This document shows positions 1 through 11,529 of a stretch of 64,000 nt of DNA, piece by piece. This stretch comes from Arcobacter sp. (GTDB lineage Bacteria > Campylobacterota > Campylobacteria > Campylobacterales > Arcobacteraceae), in assembly GCA_002869535.1 (NCBI GenBank), contig PKUK01000009.1:283030-347029 (forward strand), written 5' to 3'. Within the stretch, counting starts at the first letter, position 1. The number at the start of each line of letters is the position of its first letter. The notes below the pieces were generated by a model. The model worked only from the letters and a program-made list of their open reading frames with translations, was not told the DNA's origin and did not search any database. A program made the translations under genes and the position numbers.

Positions 1-939
1 AATAATTACACCCATATGAGAAACAGAAGAGTAAGCAATTACTTGTTTTATATCCTCTTGTCCATAAGCTACCATTGCAGTGTATACTATAGCTATAAGA
101 GCTAATATTGCCATTGGTATCATAAAATAGACTGTTCCATCAGGAAAAAGAGGAAGAGAGAATCTAATAAATCCATAAGTTCCCATTTTTAGTAACACTG
201 CAGCTAGTATTACAGAACCAATTGTTGGTGCTTGACCGTGGGCATAAGGAAGCCAAGTATGAAATGGTACCATTGGAACTTTGATAGCAAATCCTAAGAA
301 AAATGCTACAAATAGCCAAAGTTGCATGTCAAATGGAAGTAAAAGCATATTCCAATCTAAGATATTAAAACTCCATGTTCCTGTTGTCACATAATAAACA
401 TACCCTAAATAAAGCATACCAATAAGCATTACAAGTGAACCTGTAAAGGTATAAATAAAGAATTTAATTGAAGCATAAATTCTTAAGTTTCCACCCCATG
501 CACCTATGATATACAGCATAGGTATAAGTGAAAGTTCCCAAAATAGATAAAAGACAATGGCATCTAAAGCTAAAAATACTCCCACCATAGTCATCTCTAA
601 AAACAACACAGTGATTAGCATATTTTTTAAAGACCTAGTCTCTGTTAATCCAATAATTGAAATCATTGTCATAAATGTAGTCATAAGAACTAAAAATAGT
701 GAAATACCATCTATTCCTACAACATAATTAATCCCATAAGAGCTAATTAATGGAATTGATTCCATGAACTGCATATCTGGTGTTGAACTATCAAAGCCAT
801 ACCATAAGATAAGTGAAATCAAAAACTCAAGTGCTGTGACAATAATTGCATAAGTTCTAATAGAATCACTCTTTACTAAAAACCCTATAAATGCAGCAAA
901 TGCCGGAAAAAATATTAAAATTGATAAAATATGTTCCAT
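1..939 (-). CDS. nuoM: NADH-quinone oxidoreductase subunit M, C-terminus cut by window edge
   Basis: Frame read by hand is open from ATG (complement 937-939) to position 1; MEHILSILIFFPAFAAFIGF...; multi-TM antiporter-like; follows nuoL. Confidence 0.9.
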   Translation of the reverse strand, partial: MEHILSILIFFPAFAAFIGFLVKSDSIRTYAIIVTALEFLISLILWYGFDSSTPDMQFMESIPLISSYGINYVVGIDGISLFLVLMTTFMTMISIIGLTETRSLKNMLITVLFLEMTMVGVFLALDAIVFYLFWELSLIPMLYIIGAWGGNLRIYASIKFFIYTFTGSLVMLIGMLYLGYVYYVTTGTWSFNILDWNMLLLPFDMQLWLFVAFFLGFAIKVPMVPFHTWLPYAHGQAPTIGSVILAAVLLKMGTYGFIRFSLPLFPDGTVYFMIPMAILALIAIVYTAMVAYGQEDIKQVIAYSSVSHMGVII

Positions 940-952
940 ACCTTCTAACCCT

Positions 953-2884
953 TTACTTTAAAAACCCAAGCGCTACACTTAGAACTAATAGTATTACAAG
1001 ACCGTAAACCATCACTTTTAATAGTGACGATAAGTTACCTGATTGAATAGGTCTTGCCTCTTTACCTGATGCATAAACAATTTTTCCAATACCATCAACA
1101 ATAGAGTCAATTACTTTAAGATCAATCTCTTTCCATGCAAACTTACTCATTGCTAAATAAGGTCTGTTTATTACATACTCTAAAAAGTGTGGCATAAAAT
1201 ATTGGTTTGCCAATAGTTTATAACAAGCTCTATTTTTCAGCTTTTCACTAAAGTATGTACCACTTTTTTTATGTTTGAATACTGCAAATAAAATACCTGC
1301 TATTGCAATGGCACTTGTTACTGCTATTAAAATATTTAGTGTTGAGTGGTCAACATGAATTTCAAGTTTTGGTAAAACTTTTGTAATCATTCCCACAAAA
1401 GCATCTTGGAACCATCCTGCGATAATTGCTAAAATAGCAAGTGGTGTCATAGCTGCAATTACAAATGGATAAGTTTCATGTGGGTGATAACCAAACTTTT
1501 TAAAGTTCTCTTCTCCATGAAATACATACATAATAAGTCTAAATTAATAAAATGCTGTAAGCCCAGCTGTTATCCATAAAATTGCCCATAAAATATAAGC
1601 ATGATGTCCAAATGCTACCTCTAAGATTAAATCTTTTGAGAAGAAACCTGCAAGTGGGAAGATACCAGCTAATGCAGTTGAAGCAATTGTCATAATAATA
1701 GATGTTGCTTTCATATGCTTATGAAGTCCACCCATATTTTTGATATTTATCTCATCATTTGTAGCATGCATAACATTTCCAGCCCCTAAGAAGAGAACTG
1801 ATTTAAAAAATGCATGAGTTGCTAGATGAAATAGTGCTACCCAATAAGCTCCAAGTCCAGCAGCTACAAACATATATCCAAGCTGACTTAGTGTTGAGAA
1901 GGCGATGATTTTTTTAATATTAGTTGCCACTAGTGCTTGAGAAGCTGCAAATATTGCAACAAAAGCACCAAGACAAGCTATAAAATATCCAACTTCAGGA
2001 ACAACAGTAAAAATCTCATTTGCTCTTACAACCAAATAAACCCCAGCTGTTACCATAGTAGCTGCGTGAATAAGTGCAGATACTGGTGTTGGACCTTCCA
2101 TTGCATTTGCAAGCCATTGATTAAAAGGAAATTGTGCTGATTTACCCATAGCTCCAATAAATAAAAATGCTGCTATTGCCACAACTAAACCATGAGAAAG
2201 TGTTCCAATTTCAGCAAATACCACATCATATTGTAGTGAGCCTAAGTTCCAATAAATCAAGAATAGTCCAATCAACATACCAAGGTCTGCTACTCTATTC
2301 ATGATAAAGGCTTCATTTGCAGCATACCCAGGAGAGATTGATGAGTATGGAGATAGTGTTGAATATGGTGAGTTATAGATATCACTTGTAAGTGCTTTAT
2401 CCTCTTTGTGATACCAAAACCCAATTAGTCCCCAAGAACATAAACCAACTCCTTCCCAACCTATAAATAGCCCTGCAAAGTTATCACTCATAACAAGAAT
2501 CATCATAGAAAAAACGAAAGCTGATAACCATGCAAAAAATCTATTAAATGATTTGTCGTGGTCCATATATCCAATAGAGTGAATATGTACCATAGTAGAT
2601 ACCATAGTTACAACACACATCATAGTAACACTAACTGCATCTGCTACAAATCCAAATGGAATACTAAGGTTTCCTATAACAATCCAGTCCATAAGTTTTA
2701 CACTTATACTCTCTCCTGTTGAATATATATGAAAAAGTAAGACTAAAGAAGCAAGCAATGAAACAGCTAACATAAAACTTGTGAAAATACCAGTAAACAA
2801 AGTTTTTGGTTTCATTGAAAATAGTGCCGCAACAAGTGATCCTACAAGGGGTGCAAATAGTGCTATGTATATAAACTTTTCCAT
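953..2884 (-). pseudogene. nuoL: NADH-quinone oxidoreductase subunit L, interrupted by one in-frame TAA (complement 1544-1546)
   Basis: ORFs 1544..2884 and 953..1531 are in the same frame: ...ITAGLTAFY*FRLIMYVFHGEENF...; together a full-length NuoL. Confidence 0.9.
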
Positions 2885-3184
2885 CTACCCCTCCATACTT
2901 TGTAAAGTGTCTAAGTTGATTGAATTTTTTCTTTTATATAATAAAATAAGTAATCCCAATCCAATAGCAACTTCACTTGCAGCAATTGCGATTATAAAAA
3001 ATGCAAACATCTGACCTGTAAGGTCTTGATGAAAATGAGAAACAGCAGCAAGTCCTATGTTTACAGCATTTAGCATTATTTCTGTTGCAAAAAATAGCAT
3101 TAAAAGATTTTTTCTTCTAATAACCCCAATCAATCCTATACAAAATAGAAGTGCTGAAAGTATTAAATATGCATTTAAACTCAT
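2885..3184 (-). CDS. nuoK: NADH-quinone oxidoreductase subunit K
   Basis: 99 aa, NuoK motif AASEVAIGLGLLILLY; operon position. Confidence 0.95.
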   Translation of the reverse strand: MSLNAYLILSALLFCIGLIGVIRRKNLLMLFFATEIMLNAVNIGLAAVSHFHQDLTGQMFAFFIIAIAASEVAIGLGLLILLYKRKNSINLDTLQSMEG

Positions 3185-3756
3185 TTGCTATCCTTTTCAT
3201 TTGATGATTCTAGTGCATCTATTTCATCTTCACTTAGTTCTGAATATGATACATCCATCTTTTTCCCTGCTAATATAATTCCACCTATCATTGCAACTAA
3301 TAACATTACAGCTGCAACTTCAAATGGAACTAAAAATTTAGTAAATAAAACAACACCCACATCTTGAGTATTTCCATACTCTGGATGAACTGCATATTCG
3401 GCAATAATATTATCAGATACAATTGGAGAGACAAAAACAATCACAATAATTACAGCTGCCATTCCACTTAGTAAAAAAACTAATCTAGGGTTTTGGATTC
3501 TCTCTTTTACTTCACTCATAGAATCAAAGAACATCATCCCAAAGGCATAAAGTGCCATAACTGCACCTGTATAAACTACAATTTGAACAACACCTAAAAA
3601 GTCAGCATTTAACAAAAAGAAAAAAGCAGAGATAAATATCATACCAGCTGCAAGGGCACTAAGTGCATAAAGTGCGTTATTTGTAAATACAGTTATTGAG
3701 AACATCACTATTGTCAATATTGCAAATAGGTAAAAAGCTACTATTTCAAACATCAT
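3181..3756 (-). CDS. nuoJ: NADH-quinone oxidoreductase subunit J
   Basis: 191 aa multi-TM protein with NuoJ-like sequence; operon position. Confidence 0.92.
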   Translation of the reverse strand: MMFEIVAFYLFAILTIVMFSITVFTNNALYALSALAAGMIFISAFFFLLNADFLGVVQIVVYTGAVMALYAFGMMFFDSMSEVKERIQNPRLVFLLSGMAAVIIVIVFVSPIVSDNIIAEYAVHPEYGNTQDVGVVLFTKFLVPFEVAAVMLLVAMIGGIILAGKKMDVSYSELSEDEIDALESSNEKDSK

Positions 3757-3761
3757 CTCTC

Positions 3762-4388
3762 CTAATACTCTAATGGAGTTTTTTTGATTTTTTCGTCAGC
3801 ATCTGGAGATACTGCACCAAAACCTGGATACTCTTGTTGAGAAGCCAATTTATCAAGTGGAGTCAATAAATCGTCTTTAACCACAAAGTGAGCTCGTTGT
3901 TCACTTGCATTTTCATATCTTCCACCATGAACAATGGCAAGCTCAGGACAAACCTCAGCACAATATCCACAAAAGATACATCTACCAAAGTTTATTGTGT
4001 ATTCTAAAACCTCTTTTCTAGAGTTTTCATCAATTCTTGTATCCATTCTAATACAATCAGAGATACAAATCTTTTCACAAAGTCCACAACCAATACATCT
4101 ATTTTCTCCCGATTCTAAAAGTCCTAGAAGTTTATGTACAGCTCTATATCTTGGTCCTATTGGAAGTTTTTCAATTGGATATTGAACTGTGTGCATATTG
4201 TTATTAAACAATGCTTCTTTCATCATGATAAAAGTAACTTTTAGTCCTGTAAAAAGTTCACCTTTTATTGATCTTTTAAATATCTGTTTAAACTCTTGCC
4301 ATGGAGTTTCAGGGAAACTATTCTTTTGAATATTGATATAATCATGTTCGCTTATATTTCTATTTTTTAATTCATCTAATTTCATCAC
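3762..4388 (-). CDS. nuoI: NADH-quinone oxidoreductase subunit I (2x[4Fe-4S])
   Basis: CIGCGLCEKIC and CIFCGYCAEVCP motifs. Confidence 0.95.
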   Translation of the reverse strand: MMKLDELKNRNISEHDYINIQKNSFPETPWQEFKQIFKRSIKGELFTGLKVTFIMMKEALFNNNMHTVQYPIEKLPIGPRYRAVHKLLGLLESGENRCIGCGLCEKICISDCIRMDTRIDENSRKEVLEYTINFGRCIFCGYCAEVCPELAIVHGGRYENASEQRAHFVVKDDLLTPLDKLASQQEYPGFGAVSPDADEKIKKTPLEY

Positions 4389-4393
4389 TGCTC

Positions 4394-5386
4394 CTAAAAC
4401 ATCATCACAAAGCCAGTAATTAAAATATTAACTACTGCAAGTGGCATTAAGATTTTCCAACATAACCACATCAATTGATCTGGTCTTACATGTGGCCAAG
4501 AAGCTCTTGTCCATAAGAAGAAAAATATTAAAAATGATACTTTTAAAATAATCGCTAATCCACCAGGGATAAACCATAAATCATTGTATCCACCAAGAAA
4601 AATTAGTGAAATCAAAAATGAGACTGTAAATAGATTCGCATACTCACCTATAAAAAACATCCCCCATCTCATACCTGAATACTCTGTTGCATACCCTGCA
4701 ACAATTTCAGCTTCATGCTCAAGTAAATCAAAAGGTGTTCTATTTGTCTCTGCAAACCCAGCCATTACAAAAAGAACAAATGCTAAAGGCTGTGTCCATA
4801 CTATCCAAGAAGTGAAGCCTTCACTTTGATAAGCATTTATATCAATCAAAGATAAAGAACCAACCAGCATAAGTGGAGCTAAAAGTGCAAGTCCAGATAC
4901 AACTTCATACGATAGTAGTTGAATGGCAGTTCTCGCACCTCCTAAAAGTGCCCACTTATTTCCAGAACTCATCCCAGCTAAAAGTGGTCCATAAAGTCCA
5001 ACTGAAGCAACACCCATTACAAATAATACACCCACATTAATATCTGCAATAATTGGTCTTATTGTATAACCAAAAATCTCAAACTCAGGGAAAAATGGAA
5101 CTGCTGTCATAGCAATAAAAGCAGTTGCTGCTGTGATAATTGGTGCAACCATAAATATAGGTTTTACAGAGTTTTGAGGTATAAAGTCCTCTTTTGTAAA
5201 TAGTTTTATACCATCACAAACAAGTTGCAAGATTCCATAGGGTCCAACATTTGTAGGCCCCAATCTTCTTTGCATAAAAGCCAATATTTTTCGCTCAATA
5301 TAAGTTGTAAAACCGGCAATTGCAGAAAATACTGCTAATATAACAATAGCTTTTACAACTGTTTCTATTAAAATACTTGTCTCCAT
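4394..5386 (-). CDS. nuoH: NADH-quinone oxidoreductase subunit H
   Basis: YIERKILAFMQRRLGP, AETNRTPFDLLEHEAEIVAGYATEYSGMRWGMFF. Confidence 0.96.
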   Translation of the reverse strand: METSILIETVVKAIVILAVFSAIAGFTTYIERKILAFMQRRLGPTNVGPYGILQLVCDGIKLFTKEDFIPQNSVKPIFMVAPIITAATAFIAMTAVPFFPEFEIFGYTIRPIIADINVGVLFVMGVASVGLYGPLLAGMSSGNKWALLGGARTAIQLLSYEVVSGLALLAPLMLVGSLSLIDINAYQSEGFTSWIVWTQPLAFVLFVMAGFAETNRTPFDLLEHEAEIVAGYATEYSGMRWGMFFIGEYANLFTVSFLISLIFLGGYNDLWFIPGGLAIILKVSFLIFFFLWTRASWPHVRPDQLMWLCWKILMPLAVVNILITGFVMMF

Positions 5387-5387
5387 A

Positions 5388-7862
5388 TTACACCTTTTTC
5401 ACATTTGCACTTGTAAATCTATATCCAGTAAAAAGTGCTTTTGTATTTAACTCTTTCTCAAAAGTTGATACATAAGCAATTTTTCCTGATACTTGATTAT
5501 CAGCATAAACATTTACTTGGATTTCACATCCATTTGCACTTAATAAGACTTTATCTCCAACACTTAGTTCTAACTCAGCCAATAATGTCTCATTTGCAAA
5601 CATTCCACTTTCTAAATCATCTTTAAACTCATGGGCAATTGCTGTGAATTCATTGAATTGATTGATTGGGTTTGCTTTGTAAATAGTGATTTGTTCATCT
5701 GTTATTTCAAAAGTTTGGTTTTGTTTTTCACCTAGTTCATCATTTGTCTCTATGTCTAAAGAATCTAATACATAACCTCTATTTTCACTCCAGTCATTTG
5801 AGAAGTAGTTAGTTAAACTATCAAACTCAACTGCTTTAAAGCCTTTCGCTACTGGTAAAGATTTTGTATATTCTATTGTGTGTTCAACTTCTGCTTCTAA
5901 TAAAACATTTGCAATGTCATTTAAAACATAACCGTTATAAGGTAAGGCTACATTTGTAGGAACAACTCTTTTATCTATATTTGTAAAAGTTCCTTCTTGC
6001 TGATTAAGAGCTGGCATATCTAAATCACCATCTCCTAGGGCTGATAATTGGAAATCTGCTTTTACGTTATATCCTACGCAATAAGACCCTTCTTCTTCAT
6101 CTAAATCACAAATCAAGCTCACACCTAAAGTGTTTGTAGAAGTTGGGATAATCACTACTTTAAATTGTGTATGTTTTTCTATCAAGGCAGCTAGTTTTGC
6201 AAGATTTTGTGAGTTTGCATGAGTTATTAAATCTTCACCTAAAATCAAAGTGTATCTATCTTTTTTATCTTTCATAGCTTCAATTGTATCAATTAGTGTT
6301 GCATCACAATTTATCTCATCTAAAAGTCTTGTATATTCAAACTCAACTTCTTTAGTAACTTTTTTAGGAACCATTTTAGTTACTTCTTTTTCTTCACCTG
6401 TTTCTTCATCTTTTACTACAGATACAACTTTTTCTTTTATCATCTCTGTAATAGATTTTAATCTTGTCTCTTTATATGAATCAAGTGTTGCTTGAATAGA
6501 TTCTGGTAAATCAGCTCCAAATTTATCTAAAATAAAATATAAAACAGACTCTTCAGCAAGTGGGTTGTGATAGATAAACTCTGTTGTTTTTCCTCTTTTA
6601 CCACACTGTTCCATTACTGGATCACCTATTGGATGAAAATATAGTCCAGCTCCTTTATTCATAACAACTGAGTTATTAAAGGCATATTTTGTATTTGGAG
6701 AATCAGATTTTAAATAAGACCCAACAGAAATTACAAAGTTTGAGCTGTGGATATCTTTTAAGTCTGCACTATAAAGAGTTTTTCCACTAACGCTTGAATA
6801 TGCTTCAAGGAACTTTTTGTAAGCTAAGGCATCACTATTTATAAGTTTATATCCAAACTTCTCTTTTAGCTTTTGTAAAATATGAGCCTCTTCATTTGTA
6901 ATAAATGAGTTAAACTTAATAGTATCAGCTTTTTTAAATGCCTCAATTGCTTTATCAAAAGCTATTTCATCTTGACTTTCAACTCTGTTTTCAAAATCAT
7001 AAGCAAATCTAGCAGCACCATTTAGTGATGCATAGTGGTGTTCATTTGTTACTCTATAGATTTTTTTAACATCATGGTTTACTATTGATTCATGTTTTAC
7101 TTCATAATAGATAAGTGAACAATCACTTGAGTGAGAGTTTGATGCAGGTATTCGTGTTAGTTCCCATGAGTTTGTTTTATATTGGAAATCATTTGATACA
7201 AGCGCTCCAACAGGACAAACAGAGATACATTCACCACAATCAACACACTTATCTTCTTCAAAGCCAATAAGTGATTTGTTTAGTTTATTCCACATAGAGT
7301 AAGCATCTTTTGGCATAGTAGTTTTAAACTTACCTTCAATAGCCTCTGCCCCTCTTTTTACAGTTGAAAGAGCATTTGAACCAATCATATCTTTACATAC
7401 TGTTACACACTTTTCACAAACAATACAAAGTCCTGGGTCATAGTTCATAACTCCCCAGTGTTCAGTTGGTCTATTTACATCTTTTATGGCATAACTTTGA
7501 GAATCAACTTTTTGATAAAGAGTATAGTTTTGAAGTTCACAATCACCACTTTGGTCACAAACTCCACATTGTAATGGATGGTTTACATCATAAACCTCAA
7601 TTATTGCACGTCTTTCTTTTTCTATATTTTCAGTTGTAGTTGTAACTTCCATGCCATCTTTTACTTTGGCATTACAGGCATAGATTTGTTTTCCAGCAGA
7701 TTCTACAAGACATAATCTACAGGCAAGTGTAGGTGAACATCTAGTTAAATAACAAAGTGCTGGTATAAATATTCCATTTGCACGGGCAACATTTAATACT
7801 GTTTCTCCCTCTTTAGCTTTTAGCTCTTTTCCATCAATTGTTAAAGTAATCATTTCACTCAT
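5388..7862 (-). CDS. nuoG: NADH-quinone oxidoreductase subunit G
   Basis: N-terminal [2Fe-2S] domain CYLTRCSPTLACRLC, CVDCGECISVCPVGAL; 824 aa with a charged insertion. Confidence 0.92.
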   Translation of the reverse strand: MSEMITLTIDGKELKAKEGETVLNVARANGIFIPALCYLTRCSPTLACRLCLVESAGKQIYACNAKVKDGMEVTTTTENIEKERRAIIEVYDVNHPLQCGVCDQSGDCELQNYTLYQKVDSQSYAIKDVNRPTEHWGVMNYDPGLCIVCEKCVTVCKDMIGSNALSTVKRGAEAIEGKFKTTMPKDAYSMWNKLNKSLIGFEEDKCVDCGECISVCPVGALVSNDFQYKTNSWELTRIPASNSHSSDCSLIYYEVKHESIVNHDVKKIYRVTNEHHYASLNGAARFAYDFENRVESQDEIAFDKAIEAFKKADTIKFNSFITNEEAHILQKLKEKFGYKLINSDALAYKKFLEAYSSVSGKTLYSADLKDIHSSNFVISVGSYLKSDSPNTKYAFNNSVVMNKGAGLYFHPIGDPVMEQCGKRGKTTEFIYHNPLAEESVLYFILDKFGADLPESIQATLDSYKETRLKSITEMIKEKVVSVVKDEETGEEKEVTKMVPKKVTKEVEFEYTRLLDEINCDATLIDTIEAMKDKKDRYTLILGEDLITHANSQNLAKLAALIEKHTQFKVVIIPTSTNTLGVSLICDLDEEEGSYCVGYNVKADFQLSALGDGDLDMPALNQQEGTFTNIDKRVVPTNVALPYNGYVLNDIANVLLEAEVEHTIEYTKSLPVAKGFKAVEFDSLTNYFSNDWSENRGYVLDSLDIETNDELGEKQNQTFEITDEQITIYKANPINQFNEFTAIAHEFKDDLESGMFANETLLAELELSVGDKVLLSANGCEIQVNVYADNQVSGKIAYVSTFEKELNTKALFTGYRFTSANVKKV

Positions 7863-8653
7863 AATGCATCAACCTTTTCAATTTTTACTTGCTTATATCT
7901 ATACCCTTGTGATAAAAAACTCTCATCATCATTTTTTACACCACATAAAGCAATAGTTCCTTGTAAGTTTTTATCTAGTTTAAAAGTTCTTTGAAGAGTC
8001 TCATTTTTATAATTTATAGAAACATTATCCTTATTTGACACCTTAGCAACTCTTGAAAATGATTCACTTCCATATATAAACTCATCTTCACTGCTAACAT
8101 ATTTATAAGCCACTGTTCCATTATAAGATTTGAGTTCTGCCACATCTTCTAACTTGGCACTTGCTTGTAAAATAATATCTGATAATAACATAATATTAAA
8201 TCCACTAAACTCTTCAAGAACTTTTATCATAGAAGAGATATTGGCAACTCTTTCGTGAGTAAATAAATCTTCTCCCAAAATAATAGTTTTAGTAGTTTTA
8301 TTTGAAGAACGCTTTACCATCTCTTCAAACTCTTCTTCTCCCGCACTACTCTCAGCTGAAATATATCCAATATCTAAATCAGATAAATACTCTTCTAAAT
8401 CATTATTTCTATCTTTAGTAAAATACTCTAGAAGCAATGCTAAAATACCCTCTTCACTTCCAACTTCATATTTTACAAACTGTGTACAGTAAAGTTTTAA
8501 ATCAATATCATCAATTGGATGCATATAGATAAACTCTGCCTCATTTTTTGCAATTGCCTCTATAATCAAATCATTCATTTTTGGTGAATCTTTTGAAATC
8601 ATTGCCCCTAGGCAGACAATATAATCACTTTTTGAAACTAATTCTAAATTCAT
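7859..8653 (-). CDS. Campylobacterota-type Nuo subunit in the nuoF position (HP1265-like)
   Basis: 264 aa between a NuoE-like small subunit and NuoG; no NADH/FMN-binding NuoF motifs visible. Confidence 0.7.
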   Translation of the reverse strand: MNLELVSKSDYIVCLGAMISKDSPKMNDLIIEAIAKNEAEFIYMHPIDDIDLKLYCTQFVKYEVGSEEGILALLLEYFTKDRNNDLEEYLSDLDIGYISAESSAGEEEFEEMVKRSSNKTTKTIILGEDLFTHERVANISSMIKVLEEFSGFNIMLLSDIILQASAKLEDVAELKSYNGTVAYKYVSSEDEFIYGSESFSRVAKVSNKDNVSINYKNETLQRTFKLDKNLQGTIALCGVKNDDESFLSQGYRYKQVKIEKVDAL

Positions 8654-8656
8654 ATT

Positions 8657-8956
8657 TTACTCTTCATCATCATCGTCATCATCTTCATCTGACTCTTCTT
8701 GAACTTCTTCAACTAATCTTGGCTCTGGTTTTACTTTTTTAACAACTATTGTCCAATCTACTTCATTGAACTTAATTGAGTTCATAAGTGTATATCCAGC
8801 TTCATAAATCTCATCTGCTGATTTTTGGATATGTGTAAAATCTCCTATTTCAAAAAGAAATATTGCATTTTCACCATCTTTTATATCTTTATCCATTAGT
8901 TCTAACATTCTAGAGTAGAAATTATCTTTTAATGGTCTTAAATCATATCTTTTCAT
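8657..8956 (-). CDS. NuoE-like small subunit (HP1264-like) with acidic C-terminal tail
   Basis: 99 aa in nuoE position; ends EEVQEESDEDDDDDDEE; lacks a [2Fe-2S] NuoE Cys motif. Confidence 0.7.
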   Translation of the reverse strand: MKRYDLRPLKDNFYSRMLELMDKDIKDGENAIFLFEIGDFTHIQKSADEIYEAGYTLMNSIKFNEVDWTIVVKKVKPEPRLVEEVQEESDEDDDDDDEE

Positions 8957-8968
8957 AAACCTACTCCC

Positions 8969-10195
8969 TTATCTGTCAATCTCACCAAAAACTACGTTTA
9001 AGTTACCAATAATAGTAACAACGTCAGCTAATTGGTGACCAACTAATAATTCTTCTAAAAGTCCTGTATGCCAAAAAGATGGAGCTCTAAGTTTCAACTT
9101 ATAAGCATATGGGCTTCCATCACTTACAATCATAAAACCTAACTCACCCTTTGGTGATTCTGTTGCCACATAAACTTCACCCTTTGGTGGTCTCATACCT
9201 TGTGTTACTAAAACAAAGTGTTGCATCAAGGCATAATTTTGAGTCATAATATCTTCTTTTGAAGCTGAGATATATTGAGGCTCATGCGCCATAAGTTCAC
9301 ATTTTGACTCTTTATACATAGGTATTAATTGTCTTAAGATTTTAGAACTTTCCCTTAGTTCTTGCATATGTAATTCATATCTTGCAAAACTATCTCCAGC
9401 AGTTGCAACTGGTACATCAAAGTCAAGCTCTTGATATATTCCATAAGGCATCTCTTTTCTTAAATCCCACTTTTGACCAGTTGCTCTAAGTATTGGTCCT
9501 GAACATCCCCAAGATTTTGCCATCTCATTACTTATTACACCAACATTTTCAAGTCTCATTCTCCAGATTCTATTATCTGTTAATAGGGCTTCATATTTTG
9601 TAACTTCTGCCTCTAGGATACCTATATACTTCTCTAAATCTTCACACCAATTATCTGGTAAATCTAAAGGTACTCCTCCAATTCTAACTGCACTGTGAGT
9701 TAGTCTAGCTCCACAATAATCTTCGATTAAATCTATTGCAAACTCTCTTTCTCTAAAGGCATAAAGGAAAACTGACATAGCACCAACATCTAAGGCGTGA
9801 GTTGCAAGCCAAAAAAGGTGAGACATGATTCTGTTTATCTCTAAAAGCATAGTTCTAATTATCTCTGCACGTCTTGGAGCCTCTATTCCCAGAAGTTTTT
9901 CAACAGCAAGGGCAAAACCGTAGTTGTTAGAAGTTGCAGCAATATAATCCATTCTGTCCGTTGTTGGCAAGAATTCATTATAAATCATATTCTCAGCCAT
10001 CTTCTCCATTCCTCTATGAAGATATCCAACATGAGGTCTTGATTTTATTATCTCTTCACCTTGAAGTTCTAGGATTAGTCTCATTTGTCCATGAGCAGAT
10101 GGATGTTGTGGTCCAAAGTTAACCACCATAGTGTTATCAGCTCTTTCAAAATTTATATTTTCAAAGAAAGGTTTTAGTCTATTGGTTTGTTGCAT
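8969..10195 (-). CDS. nuoD: NADH-quinone oxidoreductase subunit D
   Basis: [51 protein letters not shown]. Confidence 0.97.
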   Translation of the reverse strand: MQQTNRLKPFFENINFERADNTMVVNFGPQHPSAHGQMRLILELQGEEIIKSRPHVGYLHRGMEKMAENMIYNEFLPTTDRMDYIAATSNNYGFALAVEKLLGIEAPRRAEIIRTMLLEINRIMSHLFWLATHALDVGAMSVFLYAFREREFAIDLIEDYCGARLTHSAVRIGGVPLDLPDNWCEDLEKYIGILEAEVTKYEALLTDNRIWRMRLENVGVISNEMAKSWGCSGPILRATGQKWDLRKEMPYGIYQELDFDVPVATAGDSFARYELHMQELRESSKILRQLIPMYKESKCELMAHEPQYISASKEDIMTQNYALMQHFVLVTQGMRPPKGEVYVATESPKGELGFMIVSDGSPYAYKLKLRAPSFWHTGLLEELLVGHQLADVVTIIGNLNVVFGEIDR

Positions 10196-10198
10196 GAT

Positions 10199-11020
10199 TT
10201 ACCTTCTCTTATCTAATATTTTAGATTTTTTTTCATCTAAATCTTTAATGATTCGTTTTCCAAATAGTTTCACTCCACCCTCTTCTGTATATCCAAGTGG
10301 TGTTTGTGTCTCATTACCTTCTGTAATTTCTGTTCCAAAAGGAACTTCATGTCCAAGTCTTGAGAATCTTGTAGTATCATATCTATCAACGGCTGCATCA
10401 TCTCTCTCTTCTGGACCTATCTCATCTCTAGCTTCTTTTCCAAAGATATGGTCTACTTCGTACCATTGTGCAACTTCATCACCGTGAAGTGGATATGTTT
10501 TTTTCAAGGGATGGTCATACCAATCATCTGGCATAAGTATTCTTTTCATATTTGGGTGGTTTAGGATTTTTACTCCATACATGTCAAACATTTCTCGCTC
10601 AGACAAGTTTGCCATTTTAAACACACCATAAACTGACTCTATTGTTTGTTTTTCTTCAATGAAACACTTAACTCTCATTCTTTTATGTTTACTCATAGAA
10701 AGCATTTCATAAAAAATCTCAAAACCTTTTCTAGTAGCGATATAATCTATAGCTGAAAGCTCCATAAGCATGTCATATTCTAGCTCATCTCTTAAAAGTG
10801 TTAGTGTTTTTACATTGTCTTGTGGATTTATATATATAACTAACTCACCATTTTCTATATAACTATCGTGTATAGTTACTTTTGATTTTAATGATTCAAT
10901 ATCTTTTGCATATATTTCATCACTTGAAGGGTCAAGTCTAGGAATTGTTGGTGTTACATAAAATCTATCATTATAATATGATTTTTTTTGAACATCATCT
11001 TTAGGAGTATATTTTCTCAT
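10199..11020 (-). CDS. nuoC: NADH-quinone oxidoreductase subunit C
   Basis: SEREMFDMYGVKILNHPNMKRILMPDDWYDHPLKKTYPL. Confidence 0.95.
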   Translation of the reverse strand: MRKYTPKDDVQKKSYYNDRFYVTPTIPRLDPSSDEIYAKDIESLKSKVTIHDSYIENGELVIYINPQDNVKTLTLLRDELEYDMLMELSAIDYIATRKGFEIFYEMLSMSKHKRMRVKCFIEEKQTIESVYGVFKMANLSEREMFDMYGVKILNHPNMKRILMPDDWYDHPLKKTYPLHGDEVAQWYEVDHIFGKEARDEIGPEERDDAAVDRYDTTRFSRLGHEVPFGTEITEGNETQTPLGYTEEGGVKLFGKRIIKDLDEKKSKILDKRR

Positions 11021-11529
11021 TATACTAACCTCTTTTTCTTTTTAGATAAAAATGCAGACTCTCTTCTTATTTTCTTTTGAAGCATCATAAGAGCATATTG
11101 TAGTGTTTCAGGTCTTGGTGCACAACCTGGAAGATAAATATCTACAGGTATTACTCTGTCTACCCCTTGAACTGTGGCATAAGTGTTAAACATACCACCA
11201 GTATTTGCACAACTTCCCATAGAGATAACCCATTTAGGATCTGGCATTTGGTCATATAGTCTTCTCATATATTCAGCATGTTTTTTTGTAAGTGTTCCAG
11301 CTACAACGATAACATCAGCTTGTCTTGGACTAGCTCTAAATATTGTTCCAAATCTATCGAAGTCAAATCTTGAAGCCCCTGTTGCCATCATCTCAATTGC
11401 ACAGCAAGCCAAACCATAAGTTAAAGGCCATAAGGAGTTACTTCTTCCAAAGTTTACAATTTTGTCAACAGTTGTAAGAGCAATAGGTGCTCCCCCATCT
11501 TGAAAATATTTTATTTTATGCTGTGCCAT
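11020..11529 (-). CDS. nuoB: NADH-quinone oxidoreductase subunit B
   Basis: [67 protein letters not shown]. Confidence 0.97.
   Translation of the reverse strand: MAQHKIKYFQDGGAPIALTTVDKIVNFGRSNSLWPLTYGLACCAIEMMATGASRFDFDRFGTIFRASPRQADVIVVAGTLTKKHAEYMRRLYDQMPDPKWVISMGSCANTGGMFNTYATVQGVDRVIPVDIYLPGCAPRPETLQYALMMLQKKIRRESAFLSKKKKRLV

Noticed and set aside
10131-10487. 118-aa plus-strand ORF opposite nuoC/nuoD
   Set aside because: Ser-rich antisense translation of conserved nuo genes.
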